Both the position numbers and the translations under genes were made by a program. From Rhodocyclaceae bacterium (GTDB lineage Bacteria > Pseudomonadota > Gammaproteobacteria > Burkholderiales > Rhodocyclaceae), in contig JADKDD010000002.1 in the NCBI GenBank assembly GCA_016718525.1, forward strand, positions 1,240,001 to 1,304,000: a stretch of 64,000 nucleotides of DNA, in the 5' to 3' direction. This document shows, in pieces, positions 24,950 to 33,014 of the stretch (positions within the stretch are counted from its first letter, which is position 1; each line of letters starts with the position of its first letter). The notes under the pieces were generated by a model, which was not told the origin of the DNA, made no database searches, and saw only the letters and a program-made list of their open reading frames with translations.

Positions 24950-26738
24950 GGCTGGCCTGCTTTCTTTCCTGTTCTGCCTTCTCGCCTGCAGCTCCATAAG
25001 CCCGCGTTCCTGGTCGTGACTTGGTGATCTTCACCTCGCCGTAATCGATGCGTGGCGCACCATCGCCGGCGTAATGGGCTTGCGAATGTTTGAGGAAGTT
25101 CACGTCGTCACGCGCTTCGAAGCCATCCAGGCGCTGATGCGCGCCGCGCGATTCCTTGCGATTGATCGCCGAATACGCCATCGCTTGCGCCACATCGAGC
25201 TGATAGCCCAATTCGATTGCCAGTAACCAATCGGTATTCCACACGCTGGATTTGTCCTCGACATTGACGTTCTTGAAGCGCTGCTTGAGTTCGTCGATTT
25301 TGTTGCAAGTGGCTTGCATAGTGTCGCCCAAACGATAGATGCCGCAACCATCTTCCATGGTCTGCGCCATTTCTTTGCGCAGCGTAGCGATTCGCTCGGT
25401 GCCATTACTGCGGGTGACCAATTGTTCCGCCTGCCTTTGAGAATCTGCAGCCTTTTTCAACAAGCTTGCGGTGTTGCCCGGTGCGACCGCCTTGGCAAAT
25501 TTGGCGGCCTCAATGCCCGCAACCTTGCCGAACACACAAAGCTCGGCCAGTGAATTTGAACCGAGCCGGTTGGCACCGTGGATACCAACACTGGAGCACT
25601 CACCGGCGGCATACAAACCGGCCAGCGGCGCCGCACAGTTGCCGTCGACCAGTATGCCGCCCATCGTGTAATGCACGGCAGGGCGAACCGGAATCGGCGT
25701 GTGCGCTGGATCAACACCAAGGAATTCTTCGGCCAATTCGTAAATTTGTGGCAGACGCTCGCGCAAATAGGCTTCGCCAAGATGTCGCAGATCGAGATGC
25801 ACCACGGAGCCATGCGGTCCTTCAATGGTTCGCCCCTTTTGCTGCTCGTACCAGAAGGCCTGACTCAAACGATCGCGTGGCCCCAACTCCATGGCTTTAT
25901 TGCGTGGCTTGTCTTCGGCGGGGCCGAGACCGTAATCCTGCAAATAGCGATAGCCGTCCTTGTTCAGTAGCAGGCCGCCTTCGCCGCGACAGGCTTCCGT
26001 GAATAGCAAGCCTGTACCGGGCATGCAGGTCGGGTGGTATTGCACAAACTCCATATCGCGCAACGGCACGCCATGGCGGTAGGCCATTGCCATACCGTCG
26101 CCGGTGACGATGCCGCCGTTGGTATTCTCGCGAAACACCCGTCCGGCACCGCCGGTGGCGATGATCACTGACTTGGCCTTGATCAAAGTGAATTGCCCGG
26201 TCGCGGTTTCGAGCACTACCACGCCCTGCACGCGGCCGTCTTCGACGACCAGATCCACACAAAAGAATTCGTCGAAGCGTTGGATCGACGGATATTTGAT
26301 CGACGTCTGGAACAAGGTGTGCAGCATGTGAAAACCGGTTTTGTCGGCGGCAAACCAGGTGCGCTCAATCTTCATGCCGCCAAAGGCCCGCACATTGATA
26401 TGCCCGTCCGGCTTGCGGCTCCACGGGCAGCCCCAATGTTCCAACTGCACCATTTCTTCAGTGCATTGGGCGACGAAGTACTCGACCACATCCTGTTCGC
26501 ACAGCCAATCGCCACCGCCAACAGTATCGTTGAAATGGTGGTCAAGGCTGTCATGCGCCTGCACCACGCCGGCCGAGCCGCCTTCTGCCGCCACGGTGTG
26601 GCTGCGCATCGGGTAAACCTTGGAGATCAGGGCAATTTTTAGTACCGGATCAGTCTCGGCTGCCGCAATCGCCGCGCGCAGACCGGCACCGCCGGCGCCA
26701 ACAATGGCAATATCCGCTTCGAAAACTTCCACGTGCAT
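24942..26738 (-). CDS. frdA: Fumarate reductase flavoprotein subunit FrdA
   Basis: FrdA reduces fumarate to succinate at a covalently bound FAD. The product is about 598 residues. It has the dinucleotide fold IAIVGAGGAGLRAAIA, the FAD-linking histidine in RSHTVAAEGG (about 47), and active-site segments such as FVQYHPTCMPGTG and ANRLGSNSLAELCVFG. An ATG at 26738 is annotated; a GTG six bases on has better spacing from GGAG. The longer frame from 26762 would leave almost no leader given the FNR site at 26802. Fumarate reductase rather than succinate dehydrogenase is favoured by gene order and anchors. Confidence 0.93.
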   Translation of the reverse strand: MHVEVFEADIAIVGAGGAGLRAAIAAAETDPVLKIALISKVYPMRSHTVAAEGGSAGVVQAHDSLDHHFNDTVGGGDWLCEQDVVEYFVAQCTEEMVQLEHWGCPWSRKPDGHINVRAFGGMKIERTWFAADKTGFHMLHTLFQTSIKYPSIQRFDEFFCVDLVVEDGRVQGVVVLETATGQFTLIKAKSVIIATGGAGRVFRENTNGGIVTGDGMAMAYRHGVPLRDMEFVQYHPTCMPGTGLLFTEACRGEGGLLLNKDGYRYLQDYGLGPAEDKPRNKAMELGPRDRLSQAFWYEQQKGRTIEGPHGSVVHLDLRHLGEAYLRERLPQIYELAEEFLGVDPAHTPIPVRPAVHYTMGGILVDGNCAAPLAGLYAAGECSSVGIHGANRLGSNSLAELCVFGKVAGIEAAKFAKAVAPGNTASLLKKAADSQRQAEQLVTRSNGTERIATLRKEMAQTMEDGCGIYRLGDTMQATCNKIDELKQRFKNVNVEDKSSVWNTDWLLAIELGYQLDVAQAMAYSAINRKESRGAHQRLDGFEARDDVNFLKHSQAHYAGDGAPRIDYGEVKITKSRPGTRAYGAAGEKAEQERKQASHV

Positions 26739-26801
26739 CTCCCCTTGGCCGACCACTCGCATCCAGTGCCGCTAGCGTAGGGGGCGACGATGCGCTTCGT
26801 A

Positions 26802-26815
26802 TTGATCTATGTCAA
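26802..26815. promoter_or_regulatory. FNR/ANR-type site upstream of frdABCD
   Basis: TTGAT-CTAT-GTCAA lies within an extended palindrome (TATTGA... TCAATA), 64-77 bases upstream of the frdA start. The core equals the site at 23236. With the centre at -41.5, transcription would begin near 26767, and TACGCT at 26774-26779 could serve as the -10 box. Confidence 0.75.
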
Positions 26816-26869
26816 TACTTAGGTGCGAGACTCGCCGCCAGTGCACAACCCCGTTGCGCCGACGTCATA

Positions 26870-28036
26870 TCAACCGCCGATATATGACATTTCAATCTTG
26901 GCGGCTTTGGTCGTAGCGTCAGTGCGAATTTCGGAATAACGGTCGCCACGGGCCTTCCATATCTCGGCAATGGCGGTTTGTAACTGCTGGTCGTCGGCTC
27001 CGCCGCGCAGCAGCGCACGCAGGTCATGTCCGCGCTCGGCAAACAAACATGTATACAACTGACCTTCTGTCGACAATCGGGCGCGTGTGCAGCTCGAACA
27101 GAACGCCTGGGTGACCGACGAGATCACACCGATTTCGCCTTGGTCGTCGACATAACGCCAACGCGCTGCCACCTCGCCGGGATAGTTGGCGTCGATGGCT
27201 TCCAGCGGAAACTCCTGATGAATTCTGGCGATGATGTCGGCCGACGGAACCACCTCATCCATTTGCCAGCCATTGGAACTGCCAACATCCATGTATTCGA
27301 TGAAGCGCACGATGTGTCCGCTACCGCGAAAATGCCGAGCCAGCGGAAGAATTTGGTTATCGTTAGTGCCGCGCTTGACCACGCAGTTGATCTTGACCTC
27401 AGTGAACCCAACCTTAGTTGCCGCATCAATCCCCGCAAGCACATCGGCCACCGGGAAGTCGACGTCGTTCATGCGTCGGAAAATTTCATCGTCGAGCCCG
27501 TCAAGACTAACGGTGACGCGGTGCAAGCCGGCATCTTTTAGTGCTTGCGCTTTACTCGCCAAAAGCGAGCCGTTGGTTGTCAAGGTCAGCTCGACGGGCA
27601 ACTTCGCCAGTTCGGCGATCAGCCGCTCAAGATTTCGGCGTAGTAACGGCTCGCCGCCGGTGAGTCGAATTTTTTCGACGCCCAAAGCAGCGAATTGACG
27701 GGCGGCACGGATGATTTCCTCAAAGCTCAGTAGCTCGGCGCGTGGCAGATATAGGTAGTTCTGACCGAACACGCTCTTGGGCATGCAATAGGTACAACGA
27801 AAATTGCAGCGATCAATCACCGAGATGCGCAAGTCACGGATTCGGCGCCCGCGCGTATCGACTGGCAAGCCAGCTGATGTGGATGGGTCGCCAGTTGGTG
27901 CTGATGAAACAACTGCTTCAGAAACTACTGCGCTACCAGGCGGCGCGCAGAGGACGCGCCCCTCGCCGGGGGGGGTGGGCGGGACGGCGTTCGACCGGAG
28001 TCTTTGCAAGGGGACGGTTGAATTGGGTGAGCGCAT
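26870..28036 (-). CDS. moaA: GTP 3',8-cyclase MoaA with repeat-derived N-terminal extension
   Basis: MoaA starts molybdenum cofactor synthesis. The radical-SAM cluster CNFRCTYC lies at residues 77-84, the second-cluster cysteines are in FCSSCTRARL and TCLF, and the C-terminus ends in the conserved GG. The ATG at 28036 overlaps the comM stop, supporting the long start, but homologues usually reach the first cysteine by about residue 25-35. The extra 45 or so residues (SNAVPPTPPGEGR to APTGDPS) are encoded by a full-length copy of the dispersed repeat. A TTG at about 27865 could start a shorter form. Confidence 0.92.
   Translation of the reverse strand: MRSPNSTVPLQRLRSNAVPPTPPGEGRVLCAPPGSAVVSEAVVSSAPTGDPSTSAGLPVDTRGRRIRDLRISVIDRCNFRCTYCMPKSVFGQNYLYLPRAELLSFEEIIRAARQFAALGVEKIRLTGGEPLLRRNLERLIAELAKLPVELTLTTNGSLLASKAQALKDAGLHRVTVSLDGLDDEIFRRMNDVDFPVADVLAGIDAATKVGFTEVKINCVVKRGTNDNQILPLARHFRGSGHIVRFIEYMDVGSSNGWQMDEVVPSADIIARIHQEFPLEAIDANYPGEVAARWRYVDDQGEIGVISSVTQAFCSSCTRARLSTEGQLYTCLFAERGHDLRALLRGGADDQQLQTAIAEIWKARGDRYSEIRTDATTKAAKIEMSYIGG
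27891..27992 (-). repeat. Long dispersed repeat copy at the moaA 5' end
   Basis: Reading the minus strand, a CGTCCCG arm is followed by GGCGAGGGGCGCGTCC, a GTAGTTTCTG segment, and TTTCATCAGCACCAACTGG. This aligns along its whole length with one unit and both arms of the 46.8 kb array. It is translated as part of MoaA. Confidence 0.75.
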
Positions 28037-29550
28037 CAGCTACTCAATCCCCGCCGATACTGAATCGCTTCGGCGATATCCGGACTACTGACCTGCTTTT
28101 CGCCTGCCATGTCGGCGAGTGTGCGGGCGACCTTCAAAATGCGGTGATAACCGCGCGCTGAAAGCGAAAGTCTCGCCATCGCCTGTTTGAGTAGCGCGGC
28201 ACCGGCGGCATCGGGCGAGGCATATTGGTCAATTTCATCCGGGGTGAGCATGGCGTTGGGTTTCCCCTGGCGGGCAATCTGAATCGCTCGTGTGGCGGAG
28301 ACACGGGCACGCACGACGGCAGATGTTTCACCGCTACCCCGCGCAGAAAGTTCGGCTTCCGAGACTGCTGGAACATCGAGCATCAAATCAATGCGATCGA
28401 GGAAGGGGCCGGAGAGTTTGCTGCGGTAACGCGCGACCTGATCGGGGGTGCAACGACATTTGCCGAGTGCGTCGCCGAGAAAACCGCAGGGGCAGGGGTT
28501 CATCGCGGCGACGAGTTGGAAACGCGCAGGGAATTCGGCGCGCCGTGCAGCGCGGGAAACATGAATGACGCCGCTTTCCAAAGGTTCGCGCAAGGCTTCG
28601 AGTACAGTGCGGGAAAATTCCGGAAGTTCATCCAGGAACAAAACGCCGTAATGTGCCAAGGAAATTTCGCCGGGGCGCGGCGTACTGCCACCACCCACCA
28701 GCGCGACCGAAGACGAGGTGTGGTGCGGACTACGGAACGCTCGCTGCGACCACTTCTCCATTGAAAACGTTCCGGCGAGTGAATGCACTGCCGCGCTCTC
28801 CAGCGCTTCCTCTGCCGTCATCGGCGGCAAGAGTCCCGGCAGGCGTTGTGCCAGCATTGATTTGCCAGCGCCGGGTGGGCCGCTCATCAGCAAACTGTGC
28901 GCGCCACTGGCGGCAACTTCAAGCAGGCGTTTGGCTGGAGCTTGTCCTTTGACTTCACTCAGATCGGGATAAATGACCTCAGTTGGTGCTGGCGACACGC
29001 CGTAGGACGAGATCAATTCACGTCCTCCAAGGTGGGCACAGACCTGCAGCAAGTTCGCCGCCGGAAAAATGCGCATGTCGTGAATCAGTGCGGCCTCTGG
29101 CGCGCTATCGACCGGCAGTACGAAACTGCGTTGCTTTGAATTGATGGCATCACCGTCGCGACGCATCGCTGCACACATGGCCAAGGTGCCGCGTATAGCG
29201 CGTAGCTCGCCCGAGAGCGCCAACTCGCCGGCGAATTCGTAGTGATCCAGATTGTTCGCCTTGATTTGTCCGGACGCAATCAGGATCCCCAAAGCGATCG
29301 GTAAATCGAAGCGTCCGGATTCTTTGGGCAAATCAGCCGGGGCAAGATTGACGGTGATCCGTCGCTGGGGAAACTCAAAGCCGCAGTTTTGAATTGCTGC
29401 ACGAACGCGCTCGCGCGCTTCCTTGACCTCAGTGTCGGGCAGGCCAACCAGCGTAAAGGCGGGTAAGCCGGAGGCGAGATGCACTTCGACCGTGACTTCG
29501 GGCGCCATCATGCCCGACAGCGCGCGCGAGCGAAGTACCGCCAGTGCCAT
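28036..29550 (-). CDS. comM: ComM/YifB-family AAA+ (magnesium chelatase-like) protein
   Basis: The 504-residue protein has an N-terminal Lon-protease-like domain, then an AAA+ module with Walker A GPPGAGKSMLAQR near residue 220 and the Walker B box VLFLDELPEF. A magnesium-chelatase C-terminal domain follows. ComM relatives are hexameric helicases that promote branch migration during natural transformation. A dispersed-repeat copy encodes GVSPAPTE in the linker between the two domains. It follows ubiK by three bases and overlaps moaA. Confidence 0.9.
   Translation of the reverse strand: MALAVLRSRALSGMMAPEVTVEVHLASGLPAFTLVGLPDTEVKEARERVRAAIQNCGFEFPQRRITVNLAPADLPKESGRFDLPIALGILIASGQIKANNLDHYEFAGELALSGELRAIRGTLAMCAAMRRDGDAINSKQRSFVLPVDSAPEAALIHDMRIFPAANLLQVCAHLGGRELISSYGVSPAPTEVIYPDLSEVKGQAPAKRLLEVAASGAHSLLMSGPPGAGKSMLAQRLPGLLPPMTAEEALESAAVHSLAGTFSMEKWSQRAFRSPHHTSSSVALVGGGSTPRPGEISLAHYGVLFLDELPEFSRTVLEALREPLESGVIHVSRAARRAEFPARFQLVAAMNPCPCGFLGDALGKCRCTPDQVARYRSKLSGPFLDRIDLMLDVPAVSEAELSARGSGETSAVVRARVSATRAIQIARQGKPNAMLTPDEIDQYASPDAAGAALLKQAMARLSLSARGYHRILKVARTLADMAGEKQVSSPDIAEAIQYRRGLSS
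28980..29003 (-). repeat. Short dispersed repeat copy inside comM
   Basis: CAGTTGGTGCTGGCGACACG followed by CCGT on the plus strand. It is translated on the minus strand as GVSPAPT in a variable linker. Confidence 0.75.
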
Positions 29551-29553
29551 GCT

Positions 29554-29811
29554 TTATTTCGCCGCTGGAGGCGCGGTGGCGGCCTTGCCTTCCAATTCGT
29601 CGATACGCGCTTCAAGCTGGCTCAGTTTTTCCCGGCTACGAGCCAGCACTTCCCGCTGCACATCGAACTCCTCGCGAGTCACCAGATCGAGCTTCGCAAA
29701 GGCATTGCCAAGCAAGGCGCGCATGTTCTTGTCGATTTCACTGGCGGGTGTAGCGGCCAGCAGTGAAGACAGTTTGCTGGCCATGTCGTCGAGTAGTTTA
29801 GGGTTGAGCAT
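29554..29811 (-). CDS. ubiK: Ubiquinone biosynthesis accessory factor UbiK
   Basis: The 85-residue product is a BMFP-domain (YqiC) protein: a helical N-terminus (MASKLSSLLAATPASEIDK) and a long coiled coil (REVLARSREKLSQLEARIDE) of the kind that trimerises. UbiK assists aerobic ubiquinone synthesis through UbiJ. The Ala/Pro-rich tail is unremarkable. It heads the ubiK-comM-moaA run, with three bases to comM. Confidence 0.88.
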   Translation of the reverse strand: MLNPKLLDDMASKLSSLLAATPASEIDKNMRALLGNAFAKLDLVTREEFDVQREVLARSREKLSQLEARIDELEGKAATAPPAAK

Positions 29812-30012
29812 AAGTGTTCCTCAGCAAATTGAAGGAGTTGCTAGTCCGAAAAGCAGTCTAACAGCCTGAGCGTGCGCAGCCGAGCAGACCTGAAAACATG
29901 ACGGTAGCCCACTTTACGTTCTACGGGAGACCGGCCCCAAAGCACCTCATTCTTGATTTGGTCAAACCAATCGCCAAGACCCTAGTGGTCTGGTCTTGCC
30001 GTCCAATAGTCA

Positions 30013-30029
30013 TGCACCGGAATGGTGCC
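30013..30029. promoter_or_regulatory. NtrC-type binding site
   Basis: TGCACC-N5-GGTGCC matches the NtrC dyad TGCACC-N5-GGTGCA except for the last base. It lies about 110 bases upstream of the sigma54 -24/-12 candidate, a usual enhancer distance. The remainder of the 29812-30175 gap shows no gene. Confidence 0.7.
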
Positions 30030-30123
30030 TGGTAGCTAATCGATACCGCTACGATGGTGCGTTGCTTTTTATTGGTTAATTAATTGTTCATCTAACTATA
30101 GGAAATAAAACAAATAAGTTAGC

Positions 30124-30140
30124 AGGCACAGTCCATGCTT
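30124..30140 (+). promoter_or_regulatory. Sigma54 promoter candidate for torF-glnK-amtB
   Basis: AGGCAC-AGTCC-ATGCTT has the invariant GG (30125-30126) and GC (30137-30138) with exactly ten bases between. It differs from TGGCAC-N5-TTGCW at two positions. Transcription would begin near 30150, 26 bases before the first ATG. Confidence 0.65.
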
Positions 30141-30175
30141 AGAGAACTGGGCTTACTTAACCAATGGAGTTAGTC

Positions 30176-30991
30176 ATGAAAAAAACGTCGTTAGCTGTTT
30201 CGCTTGCAGTACTGTCTCTTTCAGTATCGAGTGTCGCCTCGGCAGCCGAACCTGAAGCGGCTCCCGCCAGTCCGCATACCTTCACGGGCAATGTCGCCGC
30301 CGTCTCCAATTACGTCTTCCGTGGAATTACTCAATCTGGAGGTGATCCCGCAATTCAGGGCGGTTTCGACTATTCGCACGCTAGCGGCCTTTATGCGGGA
30401 ACTTGGGCGTCGAACGTGAGTTGGGTGACTGACAACATTTCGACCGCCTCAAACAGCTATGAATTGGACTTGTATGCTGGCTACAAGGGTAGCTTGCCAG
30501 CGGATTTTGGATACGACCTTGGTGTCCTTACCTACATCTATCCTGGTTCGCGAACCGATGGTGGCACTGGCCTGAAGCCGGACAGCACGGAGATTTACGG
30601 GGCGCTGACGTATAAGTGGTTGACGGTTAAGTACTCCTATTCCGTCACTGAACTTTTTGGCTGGGCGGATACCGGAACGCTTACCGGCAAAACCAAAGGT
30701 AGCGGTTACCTTGACGCGACTTTGACCTATGACATGGGCAACGGTGTGACGCTCATGGGTCACGCCGGGCATCAGAAAATCAATGGTCGCAGCAGTGCCA
30801 GCTACTCTGACTACAAGATCGGTGTCACCAAAGACATCGGTTTTGGTGTGCTTGGCTTGGCCGCGACCTCCACTGATGCTGATGGTAGTTGCTCCGCAGG
30901 CCAGGATTACTGCTGGGGAATTGCACCAGGAAAGAAAACCTACAACGCCGGTAAATCCGCCTTCATCGTCAGCTTTAGCAAGACACTGTAG
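30176..30991 (+). CDS. TorF-family putative porin
   Basis: The ATG at 30176 has GGAG seven bases upstream; an ATG at 30164 has no such site. The 271-residue protein carries a signal peptide (1-23, ending VASA) and a beta-barrel pattern. The opening FTGNVAAVSNYVFRGITQSG and a C-terminal FIVSFSKTL with terminal leucine after aromatic residues fit the TorF outer-membrane family. Its solute is unknown. As the first gene before glnK-amtB and under a likely sigma54/NtrC promoter, it may admit ammonium or small nitrogen compounds; that is inference. Confidence 0.85.
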   Translation: MKKTSLAVSLAVLSLSVSSVASAAEPEAAPASPHTFTGNVAAVSNYVFRGITQSGGDPAIQGGFDYSHASGLYAGTWASNVSWVTDNISTASNSYELDLYAGYKGSLPADFGYDLGVLTYIYPGSRTDGGTGLKPDSTEIYGALTYKWLTVKYSYSVTELFGWADTGTLTGKTKGSGYLDATLTYDMGNGVTLMGHAGHQKINGRSSASYSDYKIGVTKDIGFGVLGLAATSTDADGSCSAGQDYCWGIAPGKKTYNAGKSAFIVSFSKTL

Positions 30992-31077
30992 TTGCCTCAC
31001 TTCTGCACGATCCGGCAGTTTGTTCGCCAGTCGCATTGACGTGCAGAAGTTACCACTCTCACCCGAAAGGAAATCAT

Positions 31078-31416
31078 ATGAAACTAGTTACTGCAATCAT
31101 CAAGCCGTTCAAGCTTGATGAAGTCCGTGAAGCTCTCGCCGCCTGCGGCGTGCAGGGAATTACGGTGACCGAAGTCAAAGGATTTGGTCGTCAAAAGGGG
31201 CACACCGAACTGTATCGTGGTGCGGAATATGTGGTCGATTTTTTGCCCAAGGTAAAGGTCGAAGCAGCGATTGCTGACGCCATGCTGGAACAAGTAATCG
31301 AAGCCATCGAAAAGTCTGCCAGTACCGGGAAAATTGGTGACGGCAAAATTTTCGTCTCCGACGTCGAACAAGTTATCCGCATCCGCACCGGTGAAACCGG
31401 TGAGGCTGCACTGTAA
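31078..31416 (+). CDS. glnK: PII nitrogen regulatory protein GlnK
   Basis: The 112-residue protein begins KLVTAIIKPFKLDEVREAL and has the T-loop RQKGHTELYRGAEY with the uridylylated tyrosine at position 51. GKIGDGKIFV is the second PII signature. PII trimers sense ATP/ADP, 2-oxoglutarate and uridylylation state. Its place just upstream of amtB marks it as the GlnK type that plugs the ammonium channel when nitrogen is plentiful. AAAGGAA precedes the ATG. Confidence 0.95.
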   Translation: MKLVTAIIKPFKLDEVREALAACGVQGITVTEVKGFGRQKGHTELYRGAEYVVDFLPKVKVEAAIADAMLEQVIEAIEKSASTGKIGDGKIFVSDVEQVIRIRTGETGEAAL

Positions 31417-31427
31417 GGAGAATGACC

Positions 31428-32921
31428 ATGAAAAAATTTCTAGCAATCGTCCTTGCTGCTACTGCGCTCGGTTTTGCCGGCGGTGTATGGGCGCAAGCTG
31501 CTGCAACTGCACCGGCTGCAGCAACCGCAGCGCCTGAGGCCGCAGCCGCTCCTGCCGCTGCGGAAGCTGCACCAGCCGCCGCTGCCGAAGCTGCACCGGC
31601 CGCTCCAACGGTGAACAAAGGTGACAATGCCTGGCTGTTTGTGGCCACTGCAATGGTGATCCTGATGAGTATTCCCGGCCTCGCCTTGTTCTATGGTGGC
31701 TTGGTTCGCACCAAGAACATGCTGTCGGTGTTGATGCAGGTGTTCGTCACCTTCTCTCTGATTACTGTACTCTGGGTAATTTACGGCTACAGCATCGCAT
31801 TCACCGAAGGTGGCGCTTTCTTTGGCGGACTCGACAAGGTCCTGCTCAAGGGAGTCACGCCGGATTCAATGGCAGCCACGTTTACCAAGGGAGTGGCGGT
31901 ATCCGAATTCATCTACGTCGCCTTCCAGGGTGCGTTTGCGGCGATTACTTGCGGACTGATCGTCGGTGCGTTCGCCGAGCGAATGAAGTTCGCTGCCGTG
32001 TTGCTGTTCATGGTGCTGTGGTTCAGCTTCAGCTATCTGCCGATCACGCATATGGTCTGGTATTGGGCGGGTCCGGATGGCTATGTTTCGGCCGAAGCTG
32101 CTGAAAAGCTTGGTGCAACAGCTGGCTACCTGTTTCAAAAGGGCGCGCTTGACTTTGCTGGTGGTACGGTCGTGCATATCAACGCCGCGGTCGCCGGTTT
32201 GGTAGGTGCTTACATGGTTGGCAAACGCGTTGGCTATGGCAAGGATTCGATGGCTCCGCATTCGCTGACGATGACCATGATCGGTGCCTCCTTGCTGTGG
32301 TTCGGCTGGTTTGGTTTCAATGCCGGCTCAGCGCTGGAAGCAAACGGCATTGCCGCGCTTGCCTTCGTCAATACCTGGGCGGCAACAGCCGCCGCAGCGA
32401 TGTCCTGGATGATTGCTGAATGGCTGATCAAGGGCAAACCATCAATGTTGGGTGCCGCGTCCGGTGCAGTTGCTGGATTGGTGGCGATTACCCCGGCAGC
32501 CGGTTTTGTGGGTGTTGGCGGCGCCTTGGTGATTGGTGCTGCTGCTGGCGTGATCTGCTTGTGGGGCGTCAATGGGCTGAAGAAGTTGCTGCGTGCCGAT
32601 GACTCACTCGACGTGTTCGGCGTGCATGGCGTCGGCGGAATCCTCGGCGCACTGCTCACCGGTGTGTTCGCCTCACCGGATCTCGGTGGTCAGGGTGTAT
32701 GGGATTACGTTGCCAACAAAATGGCCGATGGTTACTCGATTGTCGATCAGGTCATTATTCAGGCAACGGCCGTTGGTACCACGATTGTTTGGTCAGGCGT
32801 AGTGGCGATTGTCGCCTACAAGCTGGTTGATATCCTGATCGGACTGCGCGTACCGGAAGATGAAGAGCGTGAAGGTCTGGATGTGACTTCACACGGTGAG
32901 TCTGCTTATCACTCGTCTTAA
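31428..32921 (+). CDS. amtB: Ammonium transporter AmtB
   Basis: I chose the ATG at 31428, seven bases after AAGGAG; an ATG at 31422 is too close. The 497-residue protein has a signal-like N-terminus, then an Ala/Pro/Glu-rich stretch (about 23-58) not usual in E. coli AmtB, then eleven membrane helices. Family segments include FYGGLVRTKNMLSVLMQ, TMVGASLLWFGWFGFNAG-like sequence and VHGVGGILGALLTGVF, with pore histidines. It imports ammonium under nitrogen limitation and is regulated by GlnK, 11 bases upstream. Confidence 0.95.
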   Translation: MKKFLAIVLAATALGFAGGVWAQAAATAPAAATAAPEAAAAPAAAEAAPAAAAEAAPAAPTVNKGDNAWLFVATAMVILMSIPGLALFYGGLVRTKNMLSVLMQVFVTFSLITVLWVIYGYSIAFTEGGAFFGGLDKVLLKGVTPDSMAATFTKGVAVSEFIYVAFQGAFAAITCGLIVGAFAERMKFAAVLLFMVLWFSFSYLPITHMVWYWAGPDGYVSAEAAEKLGATAGYLFQKGALDFAGGTVVHINAAVAGLVGAYMVGKRVGYGKDSMAPHSLTMTMIGASLLWFGWFGFNAGSALEANGIAALAFVNTWAATAAAAMSWMIAEWLIKGKPSMLGAASGAVAGLVAITPAAGFVGVGGALVIGAAAGVICLWGVNGLKKLLRADDSLDVFGVHGVGGILGALLTGVFASPDLGGQGVWDYVANKMADGYSIVDQVIIQATAVGTTIVWSGVVAIVAYKLVDILIGLRVPEDEEREGLDVTSHGESAYHSS

Positions 32922-32933
32922 TGCAATGATTTA

Positions 32934-32956
32934 CCGGCTCCCGGAGCGGGAGCCGG
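32934..32956 (+). terminator. GC-rich hairpin after amtB
   Basis: CCGGCTCCCG and CGGGAGCCGG form a perfect 10-bp stem with a GAG loop, 12 bases after the amtB stop. No T run follows, so it may stabilise the mRNA end rather than terminate. Confidence 0.5.
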
Positions 32957-32979
32957 CACTGAACTCCTAGTGGTTCTTA

Positions 32980-33014
32980 GGGCACCTTGGTTAACTCCGC
33001 GGTGCCCTTTTTTT
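32980..33014 (+). terminator. Intrinsic terminator of the torF-glnK-amtB operon
   Basis: GGGCACC (32980-32986) pairs with GGTGCCC (33001-33007), followed by seven T. The T run overlaps the end of the convergent DUF1145 gene. Confidence 0.85.

Noticed and set aside
23419..26738. Succinate dehydrogenase operon
   Set aside because: Gene order A-B-C-D, two E. coli-type FrdC/FrdD anchors and the FNR site favour fumarate reductase. The reverse reaction in cells cannot be excluded.
30054..30064. Second sigma54-like site TGGTGCGTTGC
   Set aside because: The distance between GG and GC is seven bases rather than ten.
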